Shown here: positions 19,903-27,640 of the stretch, piece by piece
How positions within the stretch are numbered: the first letter of the stretch is position 1
How the letters are laid out: each line of letters opens with the position of its first letter
Origin: Jannaschia seohaensis
Lineage (GTDB): Bacteria; Pseudomonadota; Alphaproteobacteria; Rhodobacterales; Rhodobacteraceae
Assembly (NCBI RefSeq): GCF_900116765.1
Contig: NZ_UETC01000011.1
Span: 1-64,000, forward strand
Length of the DNA: 64,000 nt
Reading direction: 5' to 3'
Notes under the pieces: model-generated
Databases searched by the model: none
What the model saw: the letters and a program-made list of their open reading frames with translations, nothing else
What the model was told of the DNA's origin: nothing
Translations under genes and position numbers: made by a program

Positions 19903-20366
19903 GTGCCGTGATCGGGGGCGCGGCCCGAAACCGCCGCATGCGGCCGCGTGACGTCGTGCAGCGTCACGTCCAGACAGTCGCAATGCGCCTCGACGACACC
20001 ATCGCCCGCGAAGGTCAGGCGCAGAACGCCCGCCACCTCCCCCTCTTTCCCGGAGGGCACCCACTCCATCATGAGCAGCGACAGGATCGTGTCGGCATCC
20101 CCCGGCACGACTCCCTGGCCGCGCACGCCCGCCACGTCCGAGACGGTGAGCAGGCTCCGCACCCGCTCGGGCGTGGCCACGCCATTTTCCCAGCGGAACC
20201 GGTTCAGCAGCAGCGCAAGCTGCCGCGACCGCGCGACATAGCGCATGTCGGACCCGGGCAGCACCGCGTCCTGGCACAGCGCCGAGACGACCTGGAGATC
20301 CTCGGCATCCGTCGCCCAGAGCCGCATCGGCCGTCCCGCCGCATCGTGAAATCGGGCATCGGTCAT
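19899..20366 (-). CDS. DUF2948 family protein
   Basis: A 155-aa protein of unknown function with the family's DAEDLQVVSALCQDAVLPGS and RFRWE motifs. It is nearly always found just upstream of hisD in Rhodobacterales, which is the layout here. There is no signal peptide or membrane segment. It is coupled by ATGA overlaps on both sides. Confidence 0.8.
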   Translation of the reverse strand: MTDARFHDAAGRPMRLWATDAEDLQVVSALCQDAVLPGSDMRYVARSRQLALLLNRFRWENGVATPERVRSLLTVSDVAGVRGQGVVPGDADTILSLLMMEWVPSGKEGEVAGVLRLTFAGDGVVEAHCDCLDVTLHDVTRPHAAVSGRAPDHGT

Positions 20367-20530
20367 TCTTCGGGCTTTCCTTCGTCTCTGCGATCGTCCT
20401 GGCCCTGCGATGTGTCCTCCGGCTTTTCTTCGGCCGCGCGGGCCCGAGCCTGGGCCTTGCGACGGCCCATATTGGCCTTCAGCGCCGCCTTGAGGCGGTC
20501 TTCGCGGGTTTTGGGAGCGGAGCGTGTCAT
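20363..20530 (-). CDS. 55-aa basic/acidic small protein
   Basis: A very short gene starting at 20530 (MTRSAPKTREDRLKAALKAN) with a GGGAGG ribosome site immediately upstream. It ends in an ATGA overlap with the DUF2948 gene. The first half is basic, with an MGRRKAQARARAA helix; the second half is highly charged and acidic. Small proteins with an 'LKAALKANMGRRKAQ' core are commonly found at this position in relatives. Function unknown. The overlap and the strong ribosome site argue that it is real. Confidence 0.65.
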   Translation of the reverse strand: MTRSAPKTREDRLKAALKANMGRRKAQARARAAEEKPEDTSQGQDDRRDEGKPEE

Positions 20531-20696
20531 CCCTCCCGGAAATAGCCTCGCCGCCCGAGCGGGTCCAGCCGGGCCGCCACATCTAAGGGGGTTGCGCCCT
20601 CTGGCAGATGGAGCTAATCGGCGCCCCGTGTTCCGGCGGTCACCGAATGCGGTCGACCATTGGATCTTTGGACCGGGAAACCGGGACGAGACGGTT

Positions 20697-20771
20697 GCTG
20701 TGGTAGCTCAGTGGTAGAGCACACCCTTGGTAAGGGTGAGGTCGAGAGTTCAATCCTCTCTCACAGCACCA
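20697..20771 (+). tRNA. tRNA-Thr (GGT)
   Basis: A 75-nt tRNA with acceptor stem GCTGTGG / TCACAGC, D arm GTAGCTCAGTGGTAGAGC, anticodon stem-loop ACCCTTGGTAAGGGT (anticodon GGT), T loop AGTTCAATCCT and encoded CCA. No integrase or att-like repeat is beside it. Confidence 0.95.
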
Positions 20772-20850
20772 TCTCCCGGCCCCGAACCCGGATCTTAGGG
20801 CAGCATTTTCTGCAAGAGACGCGCCTGAGGCGAACGTCTCGAAGTCAGCT

Positions 20851-21732
20851 TCACGAATCGCTGAACGCAGCCTGAAAGACGCAGCCGTCTCCGGGCATCA
20901 CCGGCGGTCTGGTGCACATCGTCCGGGCGACGTTCCAGGCGGCCAGGACCTTGGGCACATAAGCCCGTGTCTCGCTATAGGGTGGAACCCCGGCATAGCG
21001 GCGTACCGCGCCCTCCCCGGCGTTATAGCCCGCGAGCGCCAGGACCGGGTCGTTGCCGAACTCGCCCATGAGCCAGTCGAGATAGGCGACGCCCCCGCGG
21101 ATATTCTGAACCGGGTCGTTGGCGTTGGTCACACCGAACCGCGCGGCCGTGGCCGGGATAAGCTGCATCAGCCCCTGGGCACCGGCATGGCTCAGCGCGT
21201 CGGCGCGGCCCGCCGACTCGACCGAAATCAGCGCCAGGACGAGAGCGGGCGAGACCCGCGTACCGACCGAGTGGCGCAGGATCGTGTCGCCATGGGCTTT
21301 GGCAATGCTTTGCAGATGGCGCAGCGACGGCGCCGAGATGCCACTGCCGCGCGGTGGGCGGGCGGCCAGACGCGCCGCCTGAAGAAAACGCCCGTTGCGA
21401 ACGCCGATATCCGGGGAAACGGCCGTCCAGAACCAGTCCTGATGGGTGCTGTGAGGCGCTTTGCCGGCGCGAGTCTGATCGGTGGCGGCGGCGGCGAGCG
21501 CCACATCCGCGGTCTGAGCCCGGGGCGACCGCGGGGCAGCGACGGGTGCCGCGGGCCGGTCGGGACGGTCGGCGCGGGTGATCTGCACGTCGATTCGCCG
21601 GGTAGCGCCGGCGCTGGGCGGCTTGACGCGCTTGAACGTGAACTCCCCGGCCAGGGCCGGCGCGACCGGCGGAGCCGCCGCGAGCAGGCAGGCCAACAGG
21701 AACGGCCCGAAGGTCTTGCTGAAAGGCATCAT
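20851..21732 (-). CDS. periplasmic lytic transglycosylase (SLT domain)
   Basis: A 293-aa exported murein hydrolase. A signal peptide (FLLACLLAAAPPVAPALAGE) is followed by a basic, Ala/Pro-rich linker. The SLT domain from about residue 150 carries the catalytic Glu in LALISVESAGRAD and the motifs AQGLMQLIPATAARFGV and ALAGYNAGEGAV. Such enzymes cleave glycan strands to open gaps for envelope machines. It is divergent from the Tad pilus locus about 700 bp away and could in principle serve it, but nothing links them directly. ATG codons at 21732 and 21729 are equally plausible starts. Confidence 0.88.
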   Translation of the reverse strand: MMPFSKTFGPFLLACLLAAAPPVAPALAGEFTFKRVKPPSAGATRRIDVQITRADRPDRPAAPVAAPRSPRAQTADVALAAAATDQTRAGKAPHSTHQDWFWTAVSPDIGVRNGRFLQAARLAARPPRGSGISAPSLRHLQSIAKAHGDTILRHSVGTRVSPALVLALISVESAGRADALSHAGAQGLMQLIPATAARFGVTNANDPVQNIRGGVAYLDWLMGEFGNDPVLALAGYNAGEGAVRRYAGVPPYSETRAYVPKVLAAWNVARTMCTRPPVMPGDGCVFQAAFSDS

Positions 21733-22418
21733 CTGTCCACCCGATTTTTCCTTCCTTCTTGTCACGGGGGCCGGGCGGCTGTCAGCCTGGACTCCGATCT
21801 AGGCATCGCCGGTGTGACATTCCCGGCCCTGCGCGCGACTCAGCCACCCGCGCAGCTCCGCAGAGCGCCGCCCTGCCCGGCATTGTTTCGAAAAATCCGT
21901 TAATTCTCCGTAAAATGCCGATTGTCCCCAATTCGCGCCAAATTGGACAAGATTTTGCCTCATTCGACCGTCAGGAAGATGTCATCGGGCAGCGCGGCCC
22001 TGGCAGACGGTCCGCCGCAGCGATCAACAACACGCACCGAGACACTCGGGCAAGGAACGGTGACGATCGAGCAGTCCCCACATGTCCGTTGGCAGGCGGA
22101 CGTGGCAAAAAAGAGGGAAGGCGTCACTCGAACTCCTATGATCCTTTGGATCGAGGGACGAAGGGCCGTGCTGGCAGGCACGGCCCTTTTCGTTGCGAAT
22201 ACGCCCGTTGCCCCGCTGTGCCACATCTCCCGTGCAGGACTCACCTTTTCGGTCGCGGCACAGGTCGCCGCACAGATTGTCGCAAAGAACGTGAACAGTT
22301 CCCTTGAAAGTCCGCGTCCGCGTCGCATTCCCGCCGCGATTAACCTTAACAACGGGGTCATCGAAAGGGTCAGCAGCCCGACGATGTGAAACCGAGTTCC
22401 AATCTAAGGACCGAACCT
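21733..22418. other. 686-bp intergenic region before the Tad locus
   Basis: No convincing gene on either strand. The region is notably AT-rich around 21890-21960 and contains a TTAA-N7-TAAA box at 21900-21914, one base off the CtrA consensus. An orphan intrinsic terminator is at 22163-22190, and a TTAACCTTAAC stretch at 22340-22350 lies before the pilin start. It probably holds the promoters of the slt and pilin genes and perhaps a small RNA. Confidence 0.5.
22163..22190 (+). terminator. orphan intrinsic terminator
   Basis: A perfect 9-bp stem (GGGCCGTGC / GCACGGCCC) with loop TGGCAG is followed directly by TTTT. No protein gene on the plus strand ends nearby, so the transcript it stops is unaccounted for. 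Confidence 0.75.
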
Positions 22419-22610
22419 ATGCTGAAAGCTATCAAGACCTTCGCGAACGACGAATCCGGTGCCGTGACGGTCGACTGGGTCGTGCTGACCGCCGCCCTGG
22501 TGGGCCTGGGCCTGGCCGTCATGGCCGTCATCTCCAGCGGCCTGGAGAACCTGTCGGGCGACATCAACAACGTCCTCCAGTCCGACATCGTCACCAACGG
22601 CTTCCGCTGA
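22419..22610 (+). CDS. Flp-type pilin, short form
   Basis: A 63-aa prepilin. A short charged leader ends in G14, the expected prepilin peptidase cleavage point (DESG/AVTVDW), and a long hydrophobic helix (VVLTAALVGLGLAVMAVI) follows. Classical Flp pilins have Glu-Tyr at mature positions 5-6; here they are Asp-Trp. The start at 22419 was chosen for the AAGGA site 8 nt upstream and a normal leader length. It heads the Tad locus and is closed off by its own terminator, which suggests strong independent expression. It is probably the major pilin. Residues 11-49 are identical to residues 9-47 of the long pilin at 35118-35633. Confidence 0.85.
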   Translation: MLKAIKTFANDESGAVTVDWVVLTAALVGLGLAVMAVISSGLENLSGDINNVLQSDIVTNGFR

Positions 22611-22657
22611 TACGGCGAAGTTGATCCGTCCGGGCATGAGCCCGGGGCGGCAATGAC

Positions 22658-22690
22658 GGGGCGCCTCGCGAATCGCGGGGCGCCCCTTCG
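22658..22690 (+). terminator. terminator after the short pilin gene
   Basis: Stem GGGGCGCC / GGCGCCCC with an inner CGCG-AAT-CGCG pairing and a short TT tract, 48 bp past the pilin stop. It would let the pilin be made in excess over the assembly genes. Confidence 0.7.
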
Positions 22691-22868
22691 CGTTAACGGG
22701 ATCGTCACCGATTCTCCCCTAGAACGCATCGCCTTGTGTCAGGGCCCCGGCTGCGCGGGCTTCATGGTCTCTCCCCTACGGGTCCACGAAACCGCCGCAT
22801 TCAGCCGCCAAACGCGAAACGATGGCGCCGCGCCACCGCGGCCCGAGCAGAACTAGGGATATGTCACG

Positions 22869-23693
22869 ATGCGATTGATTTTCGGCCTCGCCCTGCTTGT
22901 CGGCCTCGCGCTGGCCGGCTTCGCGGTTCACACCGCTCAGTCACGGTTCCAGCAATACCAAAGCGCGCTCGCCGCAACGAAGGAATCGATCATCGAGACG
23001 AAGTCCGTCTTCGTCGTGCGCCAGCCGCTCAAATACGGTGACGAGCTGCGACCGATGCATGTCGTCGAAGTCGAGTGGCCCGCGAGCCACATGCCAACCG
23101 GCACTTTCGCATCGATGGAGGAGATCTTCCCGGCCGATGGAGGCCCGCGCACCGTGCTCCGTCGGATCGAGCGGAACGAGCCGCTCCTGGCCTCCAAGGT
23201 GACCGAGCCGGGCCAGGAGGCGGGGCTGGCCGCAACGCTGACGCCAGGCATGCGGGCCTTCACGCTCAGCGTGGACGTCAACTCGGGCGTGTCGGGCTTT
23301 CTGCGACCGGGCGACCGCGTCGATATCTACTGGACCGGCGGCGGCGGCGGCGGCAGCGACGGTGGCGTCACCAAGCTGATCGAGGCCAATGTCCAACTGA
23401 TCGCCATCGACCAGCAGACGGACGAGCAGCGCAACGACCCCACCATCGCCCGCAACGTCACCATCGAGGCCCTGCCTCCGGTCGTCGCCAAGCTGGTCCA
23501 GGCCCAGGCGACCGGCCGCCTGACCCTGACCCTCGTCGGCGTCCAGGACGAGAGCGAGTCGCAGCCCGCCGAGGCCACCCTGCGCGAGGTGCTGGGCGCC
23601 GGAGAGCAAGTCGCCAACAAGGTCTGCACCACCCGCCAGCGCCGCGGCGCCGAGGTGGTCCTGGTCCCGATCCCCTGCCCCGACGAGGGCTGA
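22869..23693 (+). CDS. cpaB: Flp pilus assembly protein CpaB/RcpC
   Basis: A 274-aa inner-membrane-anchored periplasmic protein. A single N-terminal membrane segment (IFGLALLVGLALAGFAVH) precedes an SAF-like domain with the family pattern VVRQPLKYGDELRP and a central block GMRAFTLSVDVNSGVSGFLRPGD split by a Gly-rich loop. CpaB is thought to act at the secretin of the Tad machine. Two cysteines near the C-terminus (VCTTRQ and PIPCPDEG) could form a disulfide. A terminator follows it directly. Confidence 0.9.
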   Translation: MRLIFGLALLVGLALAGFAVHTAQSRFQQYQSALAATKESIIETKSVFVVRQPLKYGDELRPMHVVEVEWPASHMPTGTFASMEEIFPADGGPRTVLRRIERNEPLLASKVTEPGQEAGLAATLTPGMRAFTLSVDVNSGVSGFLRPGDRVDIYWTGGGGGGSDGGVTKLIEANVQLIAIDQQTDEQRNDPTIARNVTIEALPPVVAKLVQAQATGRLTLTLVGVQDESESQPAEATLREVLGAGEQVANKVCTTRQRRGAEVVLVPIPCPDEG

Positions 23694-23730
23694 GCCCGCA
23701 ACGCCCCCACCCACCAGATCCGAAATCGAA

Positions 23731-23762
23731 GGGCGCCCCGCCGATCCGGCCGGGGCGCCCTT
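23731..23762 (+). terminator. terminator between cpaB and cpaC
   Basis: A 10-bp perfect stem (GGGCGCCCCG / CGGGGCGCCC) around a CCG-ATC-CGG inner loop, followed by TT. It implies that cpaC has its own promoter in the roughly 220 bp before 23980, where the sequence becomes AT-rich. Confidence 0.7.
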
Positions 23763-23979
23763 GCGTCTTTGCTATGCGCGCAGGGACTGGCGGCGCCATA
23801 TCCAGAAGCCGAACCCCGGCAGATTGTGACCGGAATGCGTCCAGCTGTGACCGGGACGCACCCCAACACAGTCAAAAATACCTTAATCGTTGCAATGAAA
23901 GGCACAGACGGCATGCTGGCGAGCGATGCGGACGCCAAGAGCCGCACCCGAAAGCAGTGATCCTAGAGAGGCAGGACAC

Positions 23980-25353
23980 ATGATAGTCAGAACCACCATC
24001 CGGGCAGTCATGCTCGGCGCAATGCTTGCGGGCGCGCCGATCGCGACCGCAGCCCTGGCCGACACCCTCAGGATAGCGGAAGGCCGCGCGCAATCCTCCC
24101 TGAAGGTTTCGATCAACCGCGCGATCGTGTTGGAATCGGAGGTCCCCTTTGCGGAGCTCTCCGTCGCCAACCCGCTCATTGCCGATATCGCGACCCTGTC
24201 GGAGCGCACCGTCTACGTGCTGGGCAAGGCCCCCGGACGCACGACGCTGACCCTGCTGGGCCCCGATGGCCGGCTGATCACCAATGTCGACGTGCAGGTC
24301 ACGCCCGACGTGGCCGAGTTCAAGGAGCGCTTGCAGGAACTGCTCCCCGACGAGCGGATCGAAGTCCGCACCGCCAATGACGGCCTCGTGCTGTCGGGCA
24401 CGGTGTCGTCGAGCCAGAAGCTGGACCAGGCCCTGGAGATCGCGAACCGCTATGCCCCCGAGGCCGTGCTCAACCTGATGAACGTGGGCGGCATCCAGCA
24501 GGTGCAGCTCAAGGTTCGCTTCGCGGAGATGTCGCGTAACCTCTCCAAGCAGATCGGCGCGCAGCTGGGGATCACCGGCGGCGATGACGGCGACAACTTC
24601 ACCGGCAACACCGGCCAGATCGCGGGCTCCACGGGCTCGCTGCAGCTGAATTTCGGCAGCAACTCCCTGAACTTCAACGTGCTCTTGCAGGCGTTGGAAG
24701 AGAAAGGCGTCGTCCGGACCCTGTCGGAGCCGAATCTGACCGCCCTCTCGGGCCAGTCGGCCAACTTCCTGGCGGGCGGGGAATTCCCGATCCCCTCGAT
24801 CGACCAGGAGGGCAATGTCGGCGTCGATTTCAAGCCGTTCGGCGTCAACCTGACCTTCACGCCCACCGTCGTGGACGACGACATCATCAACCTTCAGCTC
24901 GCCTCCGAGGTGTCGTCGGTCGACTTCGACAATGCCGTCTCGATCTCTGGCGGCCTGGTGCCGGGCACTTCCTCGCGCCGCGCCCAGACCACGGTCGAGC
25001 TGCGCGACGGGCAGTCCTTCGCCATCGCGGGCATCTTGCAGGACGACTTCCAGGACAACATCGACCAGGTGCCCTTCCTGGGTGAGCTGCCGGTTCTGGG
25101 CGCGCTGTTCCGCTCCGCCAGCTATCGCCGGCAGCAGACCGAACTGGTCATCATCGTGACCGCCCATCTGGTGACGCCCACCCGCGGCGAGGCCCTGGCC
25201 CTGCCCACCGACCGGATCCGCCCGCCCACCGAGAACGAGCTGTTCCTCTACGGCCGGGTTGCCGGCACCCCGTCCGACGGCGCCCGCGCCTCGACCCGCG
25301 GCGACGCGGCGGCGCAGGACTTCTCGGGCAGCTACGGCTACGTCCTGGAGTGA
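23980..25353 (+). CDS. cpaC: Tad pilus secretin CpaC/RcpA
   Basis: A 457-aa outer-membrane secretin. It has a signal peptide (MLGAMLAGAPIATAALA), a pilus-assembly N-domain (SLKVSINRAIVLESEVPF) and a BON-like region (VRTANDGLVLSGTVSSSQKL). The secretin homology domain contains VRTLSEPNLTALSGQSANFLAGGE and the end block VPFLGELPVLGALFRS. It forms the gated ring through which the Flp pilus leaves. The start at 23980 was chosen because it gives a clean signal peptide and has an AGAGAGGCAGGA ribosome region; the frame stays open to 23926. Confidence 0.94.
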   Translation: MIVRTTIRAVMLGAMLAGAPIATAALADTLRIAEGRAQSSLKVSINRAIVLESEVPFAELSVANPLIADIATLSERTVYVLGKAPGRTTLTLLGPDGRLITNVDVQVTPDVAEFKERLQELLPDERIEVRTANDGLVLSGTVSSSQKLDQALEIANRYAPEAVLNLMNVGGIQQVQLKVRFAEMSRNLSKQIGAQLGITGGDDGDNFTGNTGQIAGSTGSLQLNFGSNSLNFNVLLQALEEKGVVRTLSEPNLTALSGQSANFLAGGEFPIPSIDQEGNVGVDFKPFGVNLTFTPTVVDDDIINLQLASEVSSVDFDNAVSISGGLVPGTSSRRAQTTVELRDGQSFAIAGILQDDFQDNIDQVPFLGELPVLGALFRSASYRRQQTELVIIVTAHLVTPTRGEALALPTDRIRPPTENELFLYGRVAGTPSDGARASTRGDAAAQDFSGSYGYVLE

Positions 25354-25358
25354 TTGAG

Positions 25359-25979
25359 ATGAAGATGCATAACAAATCCCGCCGCTTCGTGCTGACCGGG
25401 CTGGGGCTCTCGGCCTTGGGCGCCTGCACGGGAACGCGCTTCAACGACGTGGCCGGCGCCTCGGTCGATGAGGGGGGCTTCGGCAGCGCGACCATGCGCA
25501 ACATGGTCGCCATGTCCTCGGGCGACGCCGTCAACGTGCTCGGCAGCCGCTTCGCCGACTCGGTGCCGACGACGATCAACTTCGAGTTCAACTCCGCACA
25601 GCTCGGCCCCGAGGCGCGTCGTATCCTCGACCAGCAGGCCGACTTCATGCGCCAGTTCCCCGAGGTTCGTTTCTCGGTCTACGGGCACACGGACGCGGTC
25701 GGCTCGAACGCCTATAACCAAGGGCTGGGCCGGCGGCGCGCGGAAGCGGCGGTGCAATACCTCAGCCAGCGCGGCGTCTCGCGCTCGCGGCTCGATGCGC
25801 TGGTCAGCTTCGGCGAAACGCGCCTGCTGGTTTCGACGCAAGGACGCGAGCGCGCCAACCGCAGGACCGTGACCGAGGTCGCCGGTTTCGTGAAAGGCAA
25901 CGATCTCGTCCTCGACGGCAAATACGCCCAGATCGTCTATCGGAGCTACGTGGCCTCCGCTGGCGACACCGCGAGCTGA
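25359..25979 (+). CDS. OmpA-domain lipoprotein in the Tad operon
   Basis: A 206-aa lipoprotein with a twin-arginine-like signal (KSRRFVLTGLGLSALGAC) and Cys as lipobox residue. A C-terminal OmpA/MotB peptidoglycan-binding domain follows, with TINFEFNSAQLGPEARRIL, YGHTDAVGSNAYNQGLGRRR and RERANRRT. It occupies the place where other Tad loci carry CpaD/RcpB, so it may stabilise the secretin by tethering it to murein. Its start lies 5 nt after the cpaC stop, and a strong terminator follows. Confidence 0.87.
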   Translation: MKMHNKSRRFVLTGLGLSALGACTGTRFNDVAGASVDEGGFGSATMRNMVAMSSGDAVNVLGSRFADSVPTTINFEFNSAQLGPEARRILDQQADFMRQFPEVRFSVYGHTDAVGSNAYNQGLGRRRAEAAVQYLSQRGVSRSRLDALVSFGETRLLVSTQGRERANRRTVTEVAGFVKGNDLVLDGKYAQIVYRSYVASAGDTAS

Positions 25980-26004
25980 GACCGCCCCTTACTCAAACGT
26001 GAAC

Positions 26005-26040
26005 GCGCCCCGCAGGCCCAGGCCTGCGGGGCGCTTCATT
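26005..26040 (+). terminator. strong terminator after the OmpA-type gene
   Basis: A long perfect inverted repeat (GCGCCCCGCAGGCC / GGCCTGCGGGGCGC) separated by two bases, followed by TTCATTTT. It ends the cpaC unit. The 200 bp that follow, up to 26238, are AT-rich and probably carry the promoter of the cpaE-onward operon. Confidence 0.85.
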
Positions 26041-26238
26041 TTGGGGCGGCCGCGAAACCATCACGGGATCAGACGGATTTTACCCTCTGTCTTTCCGGTA
26101 ATTTCACCTCTTGCGTCCAAATATCGCCGGAATTCGGCGTCATCCGAAGATTAACGGAAGGCATCCGCCATGTTGGCGTGATGACCCGGAAAGCGCCTCC
26201 CTGATTCTGCGGGGCGGATGGAAGGAAACGGTGAAAAC

Positions 26239-27624
26239 ATGGCAAGCAACCTAGCCCACCTGCCAGAACCCGAACCGCTGCGCGCGATCACGATTTCGAG
26301 GGACGTGCAGGATTTCGATCTGTTGATCGAGGATATGGAAGCAGAACTCGGCGAAGGCTGGGGGGATCTGAGCTTTGTCGAGGCACAGGACTTCCTGCGC
26401 CAGGACGAGGCCCGGGAACTGGAATTCGTGGTCATCGCCGCGAACGAGGTCGACGAGGAACGGCTCAGCCAGGTGATGGACGTCATCCGGGACGCCAAGC
26501 GCGCCGGCCTCGCGGTGATCCTCGTCGCCGAGGGAATCAGCCCCGTCTCGATGCACGAGCTTCTGCGCTCCGGCGCGGACGACTTCGCACCCTACCCCTT
26601 GCCCGAGCAGGCCCTGGCCGAGGCCATCGCGCGGATCCGCGCGCCCGGCCGCGGCGATGTGGGCGACGTGCTCAAGCGCGCGGGCGCGGACATGGTCGAA
26701 TCGAAGGCGCTCCCCTCGCCCGGCGCCCATGTCGGCACCGGCGCCGCCACGCTGACCGCGGTGCCCGCGGCCACGACCGGCGGCGGCGGCTTTGTCAGCA
26801 CGCCCGGCGAGGGCGCGCTTTTCGCGCTGCAATCGACCTCGGGCGGCAACGGGGCCACGACAATCGCCGTGAACCTAGCCTGGGAATGGGCCAACATCTC
26901 CAAGCACGAGGCGCCGAAGGTCTGCCTCATCGACCTTGGGCTGCAATTCGGCTCGGTCGCGACCTATCTCGACCTGCCGCGCAAGGCCACGATCTACGAC
27001 GTGCTGACAGATGTAGGCTCGATGGACGAGCAAGGCTTCAAGCAGGCGCTGCTGCCCTTCAAGGACAAGCTGCACGTCTTCACGGCCCCGCAGGAGGTGC
27101 TCCCCCTCGACGTGGTCGGCCCGGAGGAAATCGCCACCCTTCTCAGATTCGCGCGACAGGCCTTCGACGTCGTCATCGTCGACATGCCCAACGCGCTGAC
27201 CCCCTGGACCGAAGAGGTGCTGACCAGCGCGGACCTGTTCTTCCTCGTCTGCGAGCTGGAGATGCGGTCGGCGCAGAACACGCTTCGCTTCCAGCGGCTG
27301 CTGCAATCCGAGGGGATCGCGATGGACCGGCTTGGCTACCTGCTCAACCGCGGCCCGGGCAAGCTGGACATGGGCGGGCGGGCGCGCATCGACAAGTTCG
27401 CCTCCAGTCTGGACGTCAAGTTCAACGCGATCCTGCCCGATGGCGGCAAGCAGGTCACCGAGGTCAACGACCAGGCCGAGCCGCTGCGCGAACTGGCCGC
27501 CTCCAATGCGCTGACCAAAGAGATAGCGAAGCTCGCCAAGGAGCTGCACGCCGCCCGCCAGGCGATCGAGGGCGGCCGCGAAGTGAAGAAGAAAAAGTCG
27601 ATCTTCGGCCTGTCATTCGGCTGA
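26239..27624 (+). CDS. cpaE: Tad pilus localisation ATPase CpaE/TadZ
   Basis: A 461-aa ParA/MinD-like protein with an N-terminal receiver-like domain (DVIRDAKRAGLAVILVAEGI) and a C-terminal ATPase domain. The Walker A region reads STSGGNGATT, lacking the usual lysine of GKTT; TadZ proteins often have such deviant loops. Later motifs VCLIDLGLQFGSVATYLDL and VVIVDMPNALTPW are intact. TadZ marks the cell pole for pilus assembly. A start at 26218 is also possible; 26239 was chosen because it avoids an unusual extension. It opens the long operon cpaE-cpaF-tadB-tadC-tadD. Confidence 0.9.
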   Translation: MASNLAHLPEPEPLRAITISRDVQDFDLLIEDMEAELGEGWGDLSFVEAQDFLRQDEARELEFVVIAANEVDEERLSQVMDVIRDAKRAGLAVILVAEGISPVSMHELLRSGADDFAPYPLPEQALAEAIARIRAPGRGDVGDVLKRAGADMVESKALPSPGAHVGTGAATLTAVPAATTGGGGFVSTPGEGALFALQSTSGGNGATTIAVNLAWEWANISKHEAPKVCLIDLGLQFGSVATYLDLPRKATIYDVLTDVGSMDEQGFKQALLPFKDKLHVFTAPQEVLPLDVVGPEEIATLLRFARQAFDVVIVDMPNALTPWTEEVLTSADLFFLVCELEMRSAQNTLRFQRLLQSEGIAMDRLGYLLNRGPGKLDMGGRARIDKFASSLDVKFNAILPDGGKQVTEVNDQAEPLRELAASNALTKEIAKLAKELHAARQAIEGGREVKKKKSIFGLSFG

Positions 27625-27640
27625 CCTCAGGAGTTTGACG

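Noticed and set aside
21922-22389. 155-codon frame before the pilin gene
   Set aside because: It runs straight through the terminator hairpin at 22163-22190 and has no recognisable domain.
23337-23370. GGC-rich repeat in cpaB as a possible tandem repeat locus
   Set aside because: It is a short glycine-codon run inside a coding loop, not a structured repeat array.
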